Assembly (NCBI GenBank): GCA_013360185.1
Contig: JABWCO010000055.1
Coordinates: 1 to 39,475, forward strand
Direction: 5' to 3'
Length of the DNA: 39,475 bases
Origin: Bdellovibrio sp.
GTDB lineage: Bacteria > Bdellovibrionota > Bdellovibrionia > Bdellovibrionales > Bdellovibrionaceae
Shown here: piece after piece, positions 1 through 8,111 of the stretch
Position numbering within the stretch: the stretch's first letter is position 1
Layout: each line of letters opens with the position of its first letter
Program-made: the position numbers and the translations under genes
The notes under the pieces: generated by a model
The model's database searches: none
What the model was told of the DNA's origin: nothing
The model's input: the letters and a program-made list of their open reading frames with translations, nothing else

Positions 1-51
1 TGTTCCGTTTCACTTAGTTTGACCGGGTTCGTTTCAGATACTTTGACCACC
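1..51. repeat. IS21 left terminal repeats
   Basis: Two copies of a roughly 21-bp motif lie 24 bp apart: GTTTCACTTAGTTTGACCGG from position 7 and GTTTCAGATACTTTGACCAC from position 31. Read on the other strand they match the repeats at 2549-2664. They are probably the transposase-binding sites of the istB-side end. Confidence 0.75.
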
Positions 52-77
52 TGATTTTTGAGGGTTTATTGGTCTTT

Positions 78-827
78 CTACTCGCTGTCAATATCGTTGA
101 AAGTTATTCGTCCCTTCATGCGGTGACTGGGGCCTTCAAAAATGCAAATATGGGCATTCTCGAACATCCTGTCGATTGCAGCACTTGCCAGGATTGGATC
201 GGTAAAAACTTGTGGCCATTCTTCAACGTCGCGGTTGCTGGTTAAGATCATCGCCGAGTTGTGTTTACGTCTATCAAACAAATCGAAAATCTCCTCACTC
301 ACGTCTCGAGGCATTGTTACGACGCCCCAGTCATCCAAGATCCATAGCTTTGATGTTAGAATTTGTTTGAATAAAACATCGAGCTTATTGTTCTCGCGCG
401 CTTTACGGATCTTTGTCCCAAGTCTTTTTACGCTCGTACAAAAAACACTGTGACCAGCCTGCGCAGCGCTCATCCCAAGAGCAATCGCAAGATGACTCTT
501 GCCCGTGCCGGGACTTCCCAAAAACAATGCAATTTCGTTGTTCTCGATAAACTTTAAATCTTTCAGATCCTCGATTTTTTCGCGCGGGAGTTTTTTATTG
601 AAATCCCAATTGAACTGCTCAAAGCTTCTTCGCTCTGGGAACTCGGCTTTCTTAATCCTTTTTTCTACGGCGTTATCTGCCCTTGCATCTAATTCCGTGG
701 ATAGAAGCTCACTGAGCCACTTAAGATCCTGGCTGCGTTTTCCTTTTTGAACTAAACCCTCGATCTCTGCGGATGCCGCGGGCATTCGTAACTGCTTTAA
801 CTGATCGCGTATCACATCTATTGTCAT
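78..827 (-). CDS. istB: IS21-family IstB helper ATPase
   Basis: This is the AAA+/DnaA-like ATPase that helps the IS21 transposase in target capture. A Walker A motif (GSPGTGKS, about residue 104) and a Walker B (WILDDWG, about 162-168) are visible, and the 249 residues fit the usual IstB length. The N-terminal helical segment (DQLKQLRMPAASAEIEGL) is typical of the family. The start is supported by an AAAGGAAAG Shine-Dalgarno just upstream. The gene follows istA on the same strand with a 14-nt gap and should be co-transcribed with it. No frameshift or missing motif is seen. Confidence 0.93.
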   Translation of the reverse strand: MTIDVIRDQLKQLRMPAASAEIEGLVQKGKRSQDLKWLSELLSTELDARADNAVEKRIKKAEFPERRSFEQFNWDFNKKLPREKIEDLKDLKFIENNEIALFLGSPGTGKSHLAIALGMSAAQAGHSVFCTSVKRLGTKIRKARENNKLDVLFKQILTSKLWILDDWGVVTMPRDVSEEIFDLFDRRKHNSAMILTSNRDVEEWPQVFTDPILASAAIDRMFENAHICIFEGPSHRMKGRITFNDIDSE

Positions 828-841
828 AACTGTCTTTCCTT

Positions 842-2458
842 TCAGTGGGCCTGGTTGCTATGAACCAGACGCAAATGGTTTTTATACTCACTCATGTCGC
901 GCGCAAACTTACCTCCCACCGTCTGCGCGGATAAAACCTCCTCATGACGAGGAGCTTTGGGTTTTGGCTTTGCCATAATATTCAATAGTTGATGAACTGT
1001 TTTTAAATTTACCTGTGATAACTCCAGCGCTGAAAGGCAGGCCTTGTCGATGTCGGCATTGCTGTACTTCTTGTTCAGCGTCAGAAGACCCCATACGCTG
1101 CGTGTATCAACAAAACCTTCGCCTCGAGCCAAAATAATTCCTACAAAGCGCTCAACATTGACGCCAATAATTTTTGCTTGCTTCAGATAGTGACCATGAT
1201 CTTGAAGAGTCTTCTCCCAAGACTCCTTGTAATGATCTTTACAGGCTTTACTTGTGAATTTATCTTGGATGCGCTCGTAAACTTCTAACAGTCGACCGTT
1301 GCAGTAGATACTTACTTGAACTGAATTACCAATCACCAAAGCAATTTCGCCTTTGAGTCTTGTGTCTACTCGGTAGTACTTGTTTGCAAAGCGAACATAA
1401 CCATCAGACCTCACTGTTGAGCGAGTGATGGTTTCCACTTCGTAGCGTAATAAAGGAAGAGGCTTTAACAACGAGGCTTCATCGTTAAGAAACACATCCA
1501 AAGGTTTTTGTAGGTGAGTCCCGTGCTTTCTCTCATTGGCGATACTCATCTTTTTATTCATGTGTGACTGTGCACACTCCAGAGAGTACTGCGACTTATC
1601 GTAGGACTCAAAAAGGCGACGCTTCATTGGAACCATTCGCTCCACTTTGCCTTTTTTCTCTGGAGAATAAGGCGGCAATGCCTCGACAACGAACCCGTAG
1701 TGCGAGGCCAGTCTTTCAAAGGCCGGGTTCAACGTCGGCTCGTGTTTTGATGCCTCATGAACAAAGACTTTGGGATTATCAGAAGTCACTTTACGAGGTA
1801 CTCCGCCAAGTTCCTCAAACATGCTTATTAAAATTTCGGCAGTTGTTTCAAAGTCGAGTTTCTCTACAACTCGGGCCATCTCGTAACGAGAATGCCCAAG
1901 AACGCCAACGAAAATCCAAATTGTTTTTTTCTTTTTTGTGACAGGATCGACGACGTCAAAGAGCTTTCCCCAGTCCACCTGCAGACATTCCCCCGGTGAG
2001 TGAACAAGCTCCATCACATTGCGCGCAGGTGCGGATCGCATAAGTTTGTGGCGGTGAATGTAGCGGTAGAAGTTAGATCGCGGGACAGAGAGCGGAAGCT
2101 CTTCAAAAATACTTTGCGGACTCCAGCCAAGTTCAATGCGCTCCTTGATCCATTCGCGCTTGGGATCTAAGATGGCATCCGTTTCAATGGCCTTCTCGCT
2201 GCGACCATCGCGCAGCGGAAACAGCGCCTCTGGGTAAGGTGGGATTTCTTTTGAGGTTTTGCAGTAGATTTTCTTCTCTGGGTTTGCGACGGCTACATAG
2301 CCATGCTCTATCGCCTGGTCGCGGATTTTTATGACGTAACCTTTGCCTTTACCAGTTGATTTAGTCAGTGCGGTGAGTGAGTGTCCTTCGCGAAGGCCTT
2401 CGACGATTTTTCGGTCCACTGTGATTTTCTCCAAGTCCTTTTTTCTGAGTTTCCGCAT
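842..2458 (-). CDS. istA: IS21-family IstA transposase
   Basis: This DDE-type transposase of 538 residues cuts and joins the IS ends. An N-terminal helix-turn-helix region (about 15-50) is followed by an RNase H-fold catalytic core. The acidic triad can be placed at QVDWG (about residue 160), TSDNPK (about 225) and KKGKVERM (about 270). The C-terminal beta-barrel-like part follows. The start is supported by AAGGAA upstream. It overlaps nothing and is read before istB as in other IS21 elements. The frame is intact, so the element could be mobile. Confidence 0.93.
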   Translation of the reverse strand: MRKLRKKDLEKITVDRKIVEGLREGHSLTALTKSTGKGKGYVIKIRDQAIEHGYVAVANPEKKIYCKTSKEIPPYPEALFPLRDGRSEKAIETDAILDPKREWIKERIELGWSPQSIFEELPLSVPRSNFYRYIHRHKLMRSAPARNVMELVHSPGECLQVDWGKLFDVVDPVTKKKKTIWIFVGVLGHSRYEMARVVEKLDFETTAEILISMFEELGGVPRKVTSDNPKVFVHEASKHEPTLNPAFERLASHYGFVVEALPPYSPEKKGKVERMVPMKRRLFESYDKSQYSLECAQSHMNKKMSIANERKHGTHLQKPLDVFLNDEASLLKPLPLLRYEVETITRSTVRSDGYVRFANKYYRVDTRLKGEIALVIGNSVQVSIYCNGRLLEVYERIQDKFTSKACKDHYKESWEKTLQDHGHYLKQAKIIGVNVERFVGIILARGEGFVDTRSVWGLLTLNKKYSNADIDKACLSALELSQVNLKTVHQLLNIMAKPKPKAPRHEEVLSAQTVGGKFARDMSEYKNHLRLVHSNQAH

Positions 2459-2548
2459 GCGTATTCCTTGCTGTAGTCTGGTTGTTAAACCAGCAGCTTA
2501 GCGCATGGGATCAGATGGAGAAAATGTGCTGAAAACGTAAGCAATTGC

Positions 2549-2664
2549 CCGGTCAAATTAGGTGGGATTTACTTCCCCCAAAGCCGGTCCACTTACGTGG
2601 GATTTGCCCCCCTTGAAACCGGTCAAACTACGTGGGATTGGACAAAACTACGTGGGATTGGACA
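2549..2664. repeat. IS21 right terminal repeats, four copies
   Basis: Four copies of the motif CCGGTCAAACTACGTGGGATT (with variations) start at about 2549, 2584, 2619 and 2643. The first three are spaced exactly 35 bp apart. The last is a partial copy 20 bp further on that forms the outer tip ending in GGACA. They are the inverted counterpart of the repeats at 1-51. Confidence 0.8.
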
Positions 2665-2990
2665 CGATACTCTTTTAAGAGAAGGCGGGAAATATTTTTT
2701 TATTAGCCATGTGGCACAGAATAGGACTGTGTTTATCAAGGAGTCATCAATCTAGGTCAATGACGCCGGCTATAAAGATGGTTGGTCACGTATAGACACC
2801 GGTTTCATGGCGAGACGAGTTGTGTATTTTTGACCGCCTGAAACCATCAGTTCCCGCAGTTTAGGCACGGCAAGTCGTTGAAATTATTGAAAACTAAATT
2901 CTATCAAAAGTTTAGAGTCTGGCAGTCTCGCTCCCGTCCACCCCGCCATTTTCCAATGACCACCTCAAAACTCTAGGATAAACATCTCCC
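2665..2990. other. Gene-free stretch after the IS element
   Basis: No open frame with a credible ribosome binding site is visible. The DNA just outside the IS tip holds a short palindrome (TCTTTTAAGAGA, 2671-2682). The stretch probably contains the promoter of the DJ-1-type gene at 2991, but no clear -35/-10 pair stands out. Confidence 0.5.
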
Positions 2991-3557
2991 ATGAAAACAA
3001 TGGCCCTCTTCTACCCAGGCTGCATCGAATTCGAAATCATGCTCGCTTGCGAACTCCTCAACTCCAAATACCCAGTAGAAATAGTCACGCCCGATGGCCA
3101 TGACCACGTCGGCTCTAACGGAATGAAATTCAAAGCAACCCATTCCCTAGCCTCCATCGTCCCCTCCGAATACAAAGTAGCACTTTTCCCAGGCGGTGAC
3201 CCAGGTGTTATGATCGGCAACCAACAACTAAATAATATAATACAAAACTTAAACTCTGCCGGAGCAATCCTCGGAGCCATTTGCGCGGGCCCGATTCTTT
3301 TAGAACAAGCTGGAGTTTTGAATAACCGCAAAGTAGCCCACGGCTATAAGGGATCACAACTGCAATGGATCTTAGAAAACGGTTTCTTTAAAAAAACTGA
3401 ACTCACGAACGAGTCGACAATTATAGAAGACAACATAGTCACAGCCCGTCCCGAGGCCTTCATCGATTTTGCGGTGGAAATAGCGGTGCTGTCTGGCGCA
3501 ATAGAAAAATCAAAAAGCTCTTTCTGGAAACATTATTATAAAGGACAATCGTCTTAG
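2991..3557 (+). CDS. DJ-1/PfpI family protein
   Basis: The 188-residue protein covers one complete class-I glutamine-amidotransferase-like fold of the DJ-1/PfpI family. The nucleophile elbow GAICAGP places the reactive cysteine at residue 98, and the conserved acidic residue near the first strand is present (Glu13 or Glu15). FPGGDPG (66-72) matches the glycine-rich turn of the family. Members act as chaperones, deglycase-like enzymes, cysteine oxidation sensors or proteases; the exact role cannot be told here. There is no signal peptide, so it is cytoplasmic. It lies between the IS element and a tRNA 3' fragment, which suggests it belongs to acquired DNA. Confidence 0.88.
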   Translation: MKTMALFYPGCIEFEIMLACELLNSKYPVEIVTPDGHDHVGSNGMKFKATHSLASIVPSEYKVALFPGGDPGVMIGNQQLNNIIQNLNSAGAILGAICAGPILLEQAGVLNNRKVAHGYKGSQLQWILENGFFKKTELTNESTIIEDNIVTARPEAFIDFAVEIAVLSGAIEKSKSSFWKHYYKGQSS

Positions 3558-3612
3558 ACTTAGCGGAATATGAAACGCTAATGCTTAACGCAGCTTTGCC
3601 TTTCCGACCATT

Positions 3613-3640
3613 GCGGGTTCAAGCCCCGTCGATCACCCCA
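3613..3640 (+). other. tRNA 3'-end fragment (tRNA-His type), candidate att site
   Basis: The sequence reads as a T arm (GCGGG, loop TTCAAGC, CCCGT at 3613-3629), then a 7-nt acceptor strand CGATCAC (3630-3636), discriminator C (3637) and CCA (3638-3640). A C discriminator is characteristic of bacterial tRNA-His. The anticodon arm, D arm and 5' acceptor strand (expected GTGATCG) are absent upstream, so it is not a functional tRNA. Such 3' ends are left as att copies when elements integrate into tRNA genes. Confidence 0.6.
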
Positions 3641-3759
3641 ATTTCCCCACTCATCAACCACACCACTAAGAAAAAGCACGAGAAAAAAAACGGAGCCGCC
3701 ATTCCCAGCAACTCCGCCAACAAAGATCCTCGCCAGTCTACCAAGGGCGAATTTCAAAC

Positions 3760-4410
3760 TTAATAGTCGTTACAGTAAAATCCAGACCGCACAACTTTCT
3801 CGTCACAAACTTTGATAGAAACAACAGCCCCGGCATAGTCTCCCGCCGCGCACATTCTTCTATCGCTTGTGTAACCAGTCACTTCATTACATCCATCAGC
3901 TTGAGGATGAATTTGCACAGTATTAAAAACTACTCCCGGCATAGAAAACTTGACGGAGTATTCATCCAGCAAGCGCCTTGCTTGATCCTCACTCAAAAGC
4001 TCGCGCCCAATAAATTCACCGCACTGAAAGTCCGCATCGTAAGTCGACTCTTCATTCGGCAAGCCCATGTTTGAAGGAGGTTCAAAAGTCATCGTCATTC
4101 GCACAATTTTTTGTTCGTCATTGCGGAACACTTGAATATTCCAAAAGTGTCCACCTTCCAACGTACCCGCTTTCCCCACTTTTAAATTCGCTTCCCAAAT
4201 CTTTGGCTCGTGACCAAAGAACTGCACAGGCACTTTAATTTTTTGCAGCGAAAACTCGACAACGCCCACTGCCGGGATCGAATCATTCGGATAACCTTGG
4301 TCAATTTTAGTTAAATAACAGCTGACCTTTTCTTTAGAGCTTACCGCCAAGGCCGTACTTGTTTGCAGAACCGCAAGCAGTAAAAGTGAAATTTTCATCA
4401 TTCTTTTCAT
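3760..4410 (-). CDS. Secreted protein of unknown function
   Basis: The 216-residue protein starts with a clear Sec signal peptide (about residues 1-20, cleavage after LALA-type small residues), so it is periplasmic or outer-membrane associated. The start at 4410 is chosen because AAAGGAGG lies about eight bases upstream; a longer frame to 4497 would put a non-signal extension in front and overlap the LysR gene region. The mature part has several cysteines, including paired ones near the C-terminus (CNEVTGY, RRMCAAGDY, VCDEKV, FYCNDY), which suggests disulfides. No family is recognised. It is divergent from the LysR gene, its likely regulator or co-regulated neighbour. Confidence 0.75.
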   Translation of the reverse strand: MKRMMKISLLLLAVLQTSTALAVSSKEKVSCYLTKIDQGYPNDSIPAVGVVEFSLQKIKVPVQFFGHEPKIWEANLKVGKAGTLEGGHFWNIQVFRNDEQKIVRMTMTFEPPSNMGLPNEESTYDADFQCGEFIGRELLSEDQARRLLDEYSVKFSMPGVVFNTVQIHPQADGCNEVTGYTSDRRMCAAGDYAGAVVSIKVCDEKVVRSGFYCNDY

Positions 4411-4523
4411 GAAGAGCCTCCTTTTGAGGGGTTGAGGTCGTCGAAACGAGGCACAAATTGACATAATGAACACCATATGTGAAATATATCTTATCAATAA
4501 TTACCATACTTAATGGATATACT

Positions 4524-5402
4524 ATGCAAACCTCGGTGGATCTGAATTACCTTAAGTACTTTTACTTCGTCGCAAAAGAAAATGGCTTTACCAAAGCCGC
4601 AGCAAAACTAGGTGTGCAGCAACCCGTGGTCAGTCGTGCAGTGAAGTTCTTAGAACAAGAATTCAAATGTCACTTATTAGAACGCCAACGCAAACAAGTC
4701 CTGCTGACAGCCGAAGGGCGCGAAGTTTACAACTATTGCCAAGTGATCTTTGATGCTGTGGAAAATCTAAACCAACAAGTCACAGAGAAAAACATAAAGT
4801 CCCACTCTTTGTCCCTAGCCTGTTCAGATTCTTTGTCTTTAGGATTGGTCGATAGCCTTTTCACAGTTCTTAGGAAACAAAACAGCCAACTAAAGCTCAC
4901 CCATCACACGGGCTCAGCAGCCTTGTTCTTAGACGACATTGCAAAGGGTGACATCGATATGGGGATTTTCTTTAACGTCCCCTCTTTACCAACGACACTG
5001 ACCAAGACAAAGCTTGCCGATATTGATTTTCACTTTGTGATTAAGGCTAAGCTTAAAGACAACAAAGATGTCCTAGATTCTTATATTGCAACCAACAGTC
5101 AGTCCTTTGAAAAAGCTGAAGACCTGCCGCTATATAAGAAATATCACGCCCACAACAAAAGCTCCGTCGTGTCGTTTATTTCAAGCAGCTCCATCACACG
5201 CAAAGCGTGCGTCTTAAAAGGCCAAGGAGTTTCGATTTTGCCAGAGTTTTTAATCCGCGAAGAATTAGAGAAGGGTCTGATCGCGCCCTTACATAAGACT
5301 GAAAAATTGGGCTTGTACTTAGTGGAAAGACAAAGCTCTTATCGCAACCCACTGAAAAACCTATTGGTTGCAGAAATCCGGAATATTGTTTCGCCTAAAT
5401 AG
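4524..5402 (+). CDS. LysR-type transcriptional regulator
   Basis: An N-terminal winged helix-turn-helix (LKYFYFVAKENGFTKAAAKL to about residue 65) is followed by a periplasmic-binding-protein-like effector domain, giving 292 residues, the normal LysR length. The start at 4524 is preferred because the LysR domain begins a few residues later, as in most members; the open frame extends 15 codons further without support. No clear Shine-Dalgarno precedes it. The 113-bp gap to the divergent secreted-protein gene probably holds its operator, as is common for LysR regulators. The ligand is unknown. Confidence 0.9.
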   Translation: MQTSVDLNYLKYFYFVAKENGFTKAAAKLGVQQPVVSRAVKFLEQEFKCHLLERQRKQVLLTAEGREVYNYCQVIFDAVENLNQQVTEKNIKSHSLSLACSDSLSLGLVDSLFTVLRKQNSQLKLTHHTGSAALFLDDIAKGDIDMGIFFNVPSLPTTLTKTKLADIDFHFVIKAKLKDNKDVLDSYIATNSQSFEKAEDLPLYKKYHAHNKSSVVSFISSSSITRKACVLKGQGVSILPEFLIREELEKGLIAPLHKTEKLGLYLVERQSSYRNPLKNLLVAEIRNIVSPK

Positions 5403-5452
5403 ATAAAAACCCCACCTTCTTGATCATAACCGTTTGACACCCAGCCCCTGTT

Positions 5453-5483
5453 TCCAAAGTTTGGACACACTTTGTATCCAAAC
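5453..5483. promoter_or_regulatory. Inverted-repeat operator candidate upstream of TIGR02147 regulator
   Basis: Three half-sites of one motif occur in alternating orientation: TCCAAA (5453-5458), TTTGGA (5460-5465) and TCCAAA (5477-5482). The outer pair forms GTTTGGA-N11-TCCAAAC. This looks like a binding site for a dimeric regulator, possibly the product of the next gene. Confidence 0.5.
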
Positions 5484-5487
5484 CTTA

Positions 5488-5516
5488 TTGCCAACACAAA
5501 AAATCCTGCCAATAAT
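5488..5516 (+). promoter_or_regulatory. Possible promoter placing the start codon at the transcript 5' end
   Basis: TTGCCA (5488-5493) and AATAAT (5511-5516) are separated by 17 bp. Transcription would begin at about 5522-5524, on the ATG at 5523, so the message could be leaderless; no Shine-Dalgarno is seen before this ATG. Confidence 0.35.
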
Positions 5517-5522
5517 TTTCAT

Positions 5523-6287
5523 ATGGAAACAAGAAGTGAAGATTTCAAAACATATCTGCAAGAAGAACTGATTCTTCGCTGTAAAAAGAATCCAGCTTAT
5601 TCTTTACGAAGCTTTGCCAAGTCTTTGGGACTTTCCCCGTCTTTCTTAAGTAAGATTTTAAACGGGCAACGTCGCATCACCGATCAAGTTTTTCAAAAAA
5701 TTACGACTCAACTAAATCTGGAACCTCAACTATTTGCGACCTTTCAAGGGGCCTCAACGGATGCATCTGAAGCAGACTTGAGTCTTAAGAATCTTCAGCT
5801 TGAATATTTTAAAATTATCTCTGACTGGTACCACTATGCTTTGATAGAACTTACCAATCTTGAGGGCTTTAAAAACTCCCCCGATTGGATTGCTAACAAG
5901 TTAGGTATTACAGTCAACCAAGCCAAAGCGGCTGTTGATCGCTTGTTGGCGCTTGAGCTTCTGGAAGTAAGAAAAGGCAAACTGCGACCGACCTCTGGTG
6001 GTAACACGACCACAAAAAATGATTTCACGGATCTGGCATTTAAAAAAATGCAGGATGATCTATTAAACAAAGCGCTACACTCGTTGTGGAACGAAGATAT
6101 CGATAAACGCGATCACACATCTATATGCATGGCCATCCACCCGGCTGATATCCCAGAGGTCAAAAAGCGTCTTAAAAAAGCCAGACGCGATATTTGCCAA
6201 TACCTGGAACGCCCTCAAGATACCAAGCCCACTCAAGTTTATAATTTAAGTCTTTCATTTTTTGCATTAAGCAAGGAGTCCGTATGA
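5523..6287 (+). CDS. TIGR02147/DUF4423 family regulator
   Basis: An XRE-like helix-turn-helix (YSLRSFAKSLGLSPSFLSKI and following, about residues 22-55) precedes a DUF4423-type domain with its own winged-helix-like part (WIANKLGITVNQAKAAVDRL). The 254-residue length and the domain order fit TIGR02147, a family best known to me from Bdellovibrio and Fibrobacter. The start at 5523 sits just before the HTH; the frame upstream to 5472 overlaps the inverted-repeat operator. Its stop overlaps the start of the next gene as ATGA (6284-6287), so the regulator and the lipoprotein behind it are translationally coupled. This pairing suggests it controls the lipoprotein gene. Confidence 0.85.
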   Translation: METRSEDFKTYLQEELILRCKKNPAYSLRSFAKSLGLSPSFLSKILNGQRRITDQVFQKITTQLNLEPQLFATFQGASTDASEADLSLKNLQLEYFKIISDWYHYALIELTNLEGFKNSPDWIANKLGITVNQAKAAVDRLLALELLEVRKGKLRPTSGGNTTTKNDFTDLAFKKMQDDLLNKALHSLWNEDIDKRDHTSICMAIHPADIPEVKKRLKKARRDICQYLERPQDTKPTQVYNLSLSFFALSKESV

Positions 6288-7502
6288 AGAACGCCTTAGC
6301 ACTTTTACCTTTCGTTTTATTGCTATCAGCCTGCCAAGAAGGAGGCGGAAACGGCGCCACAACTCTCGGCGCAAGCGCCGGCACTACGAATCCCGCAAGC
6401 AAAGGCACCGTCAGCGATTGGCAATCCTCGTTGCTGGGACAAGAAGGTCATGGTGGTGATGCCCTAGTCTGCTTTAGCATTCTCGTAGACCGCGCGCTTT
6501 ATAAAGTTAACGTGGGCGAATCAAACCAGAACGAAAAAAAACTGCACACCCGGCGAACTTTGCAATGGCAACAGCGGAAGCAGCAGTGGTGTCGTGTGGA
6601 GAATGACCGACGAAGGCAGAAATTCGATTCGCTCAGCAAAACCACTTGAACAATACCTTGCTGAAAAAATCACGAGCAAAAAAATCATCCTCGACCAACT
6701 AAATGCCATGCCGGTGGAAGAAGGCTATCAAAAAGTTTTAAGCTCTTTCACAAATCTTCCAGCCCCGTTTAGTCGCCTTTCAGAAATTCACCACAAGCTT
6801 GGCTGGCTGCACGAAGATGGCATTTCCAGTGAATATGGCCTTATGGACGTGAATGACTCGGGCTTTATCAGTGAAAATGAAATCGACAAAACCTACTGCA
6901 AAGAATTACAAGCAGTGGTTCGCCGGGACCATCAGTTGTGGTACGACGCTGACATTGTAAAGCATTTCGACAACGCCGGAAAAGTTCTGATCCAATTGCA
7001 TGAAGAATTTTACACTTGGGGTAAAGAGCAAGATGAATTCAATGGACGCTATGGCTACACAGCCCACGACACTTCGACCAAAACACGCCGTCTGATCCTT
7101 AAAATTTTAGACGACAAGATCGATCACAAACTTGTAAATGAAAATCTAAAGTCCTTGGGGTTTTCAATCCAGTTCTGGGATAAATCCTTTAACCTGCCAA
7201 CTTCTGCTGGCTATTTCATGGATACGGAATCTTGCATTTTAGAACAGCAATTCCTAAAGAATTATCTTACCGAACGTCGCCATGAAAGGGATTTTGCACT
7301 TGAGACTTCAATCCTGTTTTCGAATCGCTATCTGAATTCAAGTGACGCGAGGGCGCCGCTTGAACTGCGCCATAATTTCCCAACAGCTCTAGCTAACATG
7401 ATCGCACGAACAATCACCGGAAGCTCCAGCAACTTTGCCACCGAAATTATGCAGTTGCAGTCCATATTCGAACGCCCGGAATCATGCCAAGGAAAATTTT
7501 AA
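6284..7502 (+). pseudogene. Lipoprotein gene split by a +1 frameshift at an A8 tract
   Basis: The first frame (6284-6649) encodes a lipoprotein signal (LLLSACQE, lipid-anchored Cys) and a GHGGDALVCF segment. The second frame, open from 6489 to 7502, carries the rest with no start of its own. Eight A residues at 6534-6541 lie where the frames meet: removing one A gives a continuous protein of 405 residues (NQNEK joined to NCTPGELCNG). The C-terminal part contains DVNDSGFISENE (6846-6881), an exact match to the EF-hand calcium-loop pattern. No enzymatic family is recognised. It is coupled to the TIGR02147 regulator by an ATGA overlap. The shift could be a true mutation, polymerase slippage or a sequencing error. 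Confidence 0.7.
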
Positions 7503-7525
7503 AGAAAATTAACGGAGACTACCCC

Positions 7526-8089
7526 ATGCCATCAATCCTCAGCCACATAGCTCTTCTTGTTCCCAATGCGGAAGCGTCGGCAAAAATCCTAAGTGCCCGG
7601 GGCATTGCTTGCAACGCCCCAGAATCCTTCGCAGCCGAAGGCACAAAGGAAATCTATGTCGGCTCTTACTCTGACCAAACAAGTCTGTTGTTATTATTAG
7701 AGGCTATTTCTGAAGGGCCCTATAAAAGAGCTCTTAACAAACGAGGTCCGGGCTTACATCACATCGCGATCGACGTTTTAAATCTCCAGGACACTATTGC
7801 AAAAGCAACGAAAGTTGGGTGGCAACTTCATCCTGAAAGTGAACATACGATGAAGCATAAAACGGCTTGGTTGTTTCACAAAGGAGTCCCACTCATTGAG
7901 GTGCAGGAAAGAAAGGATTTATCAAAAAAGCCCCATAAAGTTTCAAAGATAGAATTCCCCGTCTCACAAGAAAATTTAGAACTCTTTAACGTGCTCGGAC
8001 TAAGAGACTTAATTAGTTACGGCAAAGATTTTAATCTGGCAATCGATGGTCAAAGTGTTTCATTTACCAATTTAAATGTAACAGAATAA
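7526..8089 (+). CDS. VOC-fold protein (glyoxalase/methylmalonyl-CoA epimerase-like)
   Basis: The N-terminal 130 residues form a vicinal-oxygen-chelate module with paired beta-alpha-beta units. Likely metal ligands are visible at the expected places: His in LSHIALLV, Glu in LLLLEA, His in LHHIAID and Glu in PLIEVQE. The layout is closest to methylmalonyl-CoA epimerase or glyoxalase I; the true substrate is unknown. The remaining about 55 residues are a tail I do not recognise. The start at 7526 has GGAG a few bases upstream (AACGGAGACT). It begins 23 nt after the broken lipoprotein gene on the same strand and may be read from the same promoter. Confidence 0.82.
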   Translation: MPSILSHIALLVPNAEASAKILSARGIACNAPESFAAEGTKEIYVGSYSDQTSLLLLLEAISEGPYKRALNKRGPGLHHIAIDVLNLQDTIAKATKVGWQLHPESEHTMKHKTAWLFHKGVPLIEVQERKDLSKKPHKVSKIEFPVSQENLELFNVLGLRDLISYGKDFNLAIDGQSVSFTNLNVTE

Positions 8090-8111
8090 CAAGCGCAGTT
8101 GTTTTTCTCAC

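Larger units (their letters stand above)
1..2664 (-). mobile_element. Complete IS21-family insertion sequence
   Basis: The element holds an istA-type transposase gene and an istB-type ATPase gene in the usual order, both on the minus strand, with repeated terminal motifs on both sides. The left tip begins TGTTCC and the right tip ends GGACA, so the ends follow the TGT...ACA pattern of IS21. The inner ends carry several copies of a shared motif (CCGGTCAAACTACGTGGGATT and variants), expected for IS21 transposase binding. Both reading frames are intact, so it is potentially active. Its first base is the first base of the window, so the target duplication cannot be checked and the window may start at an assembly break. 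Confidence 0.9.

Noticed and set aside
1564-1941. 125-codon frame antisense to istA
   Set aside because: It lies wholly within the transposase gene and has no recognisable domain or binding site.
2920-2952. C-rich stretch ending CCACCCCGCCA resembling a tRNA 3' end
   Set aside because: No TTC T-loop or pairing T stem precedes it, so the tRNA likeness is only the final bases.
3581-3763. 60-codon open frame on the plus strand
   Set aside because: It runs through the tRNA 3' fragment, has no ribosome binding site and a composition unlike a protein (low-complexity Lys/Pro/Ser).
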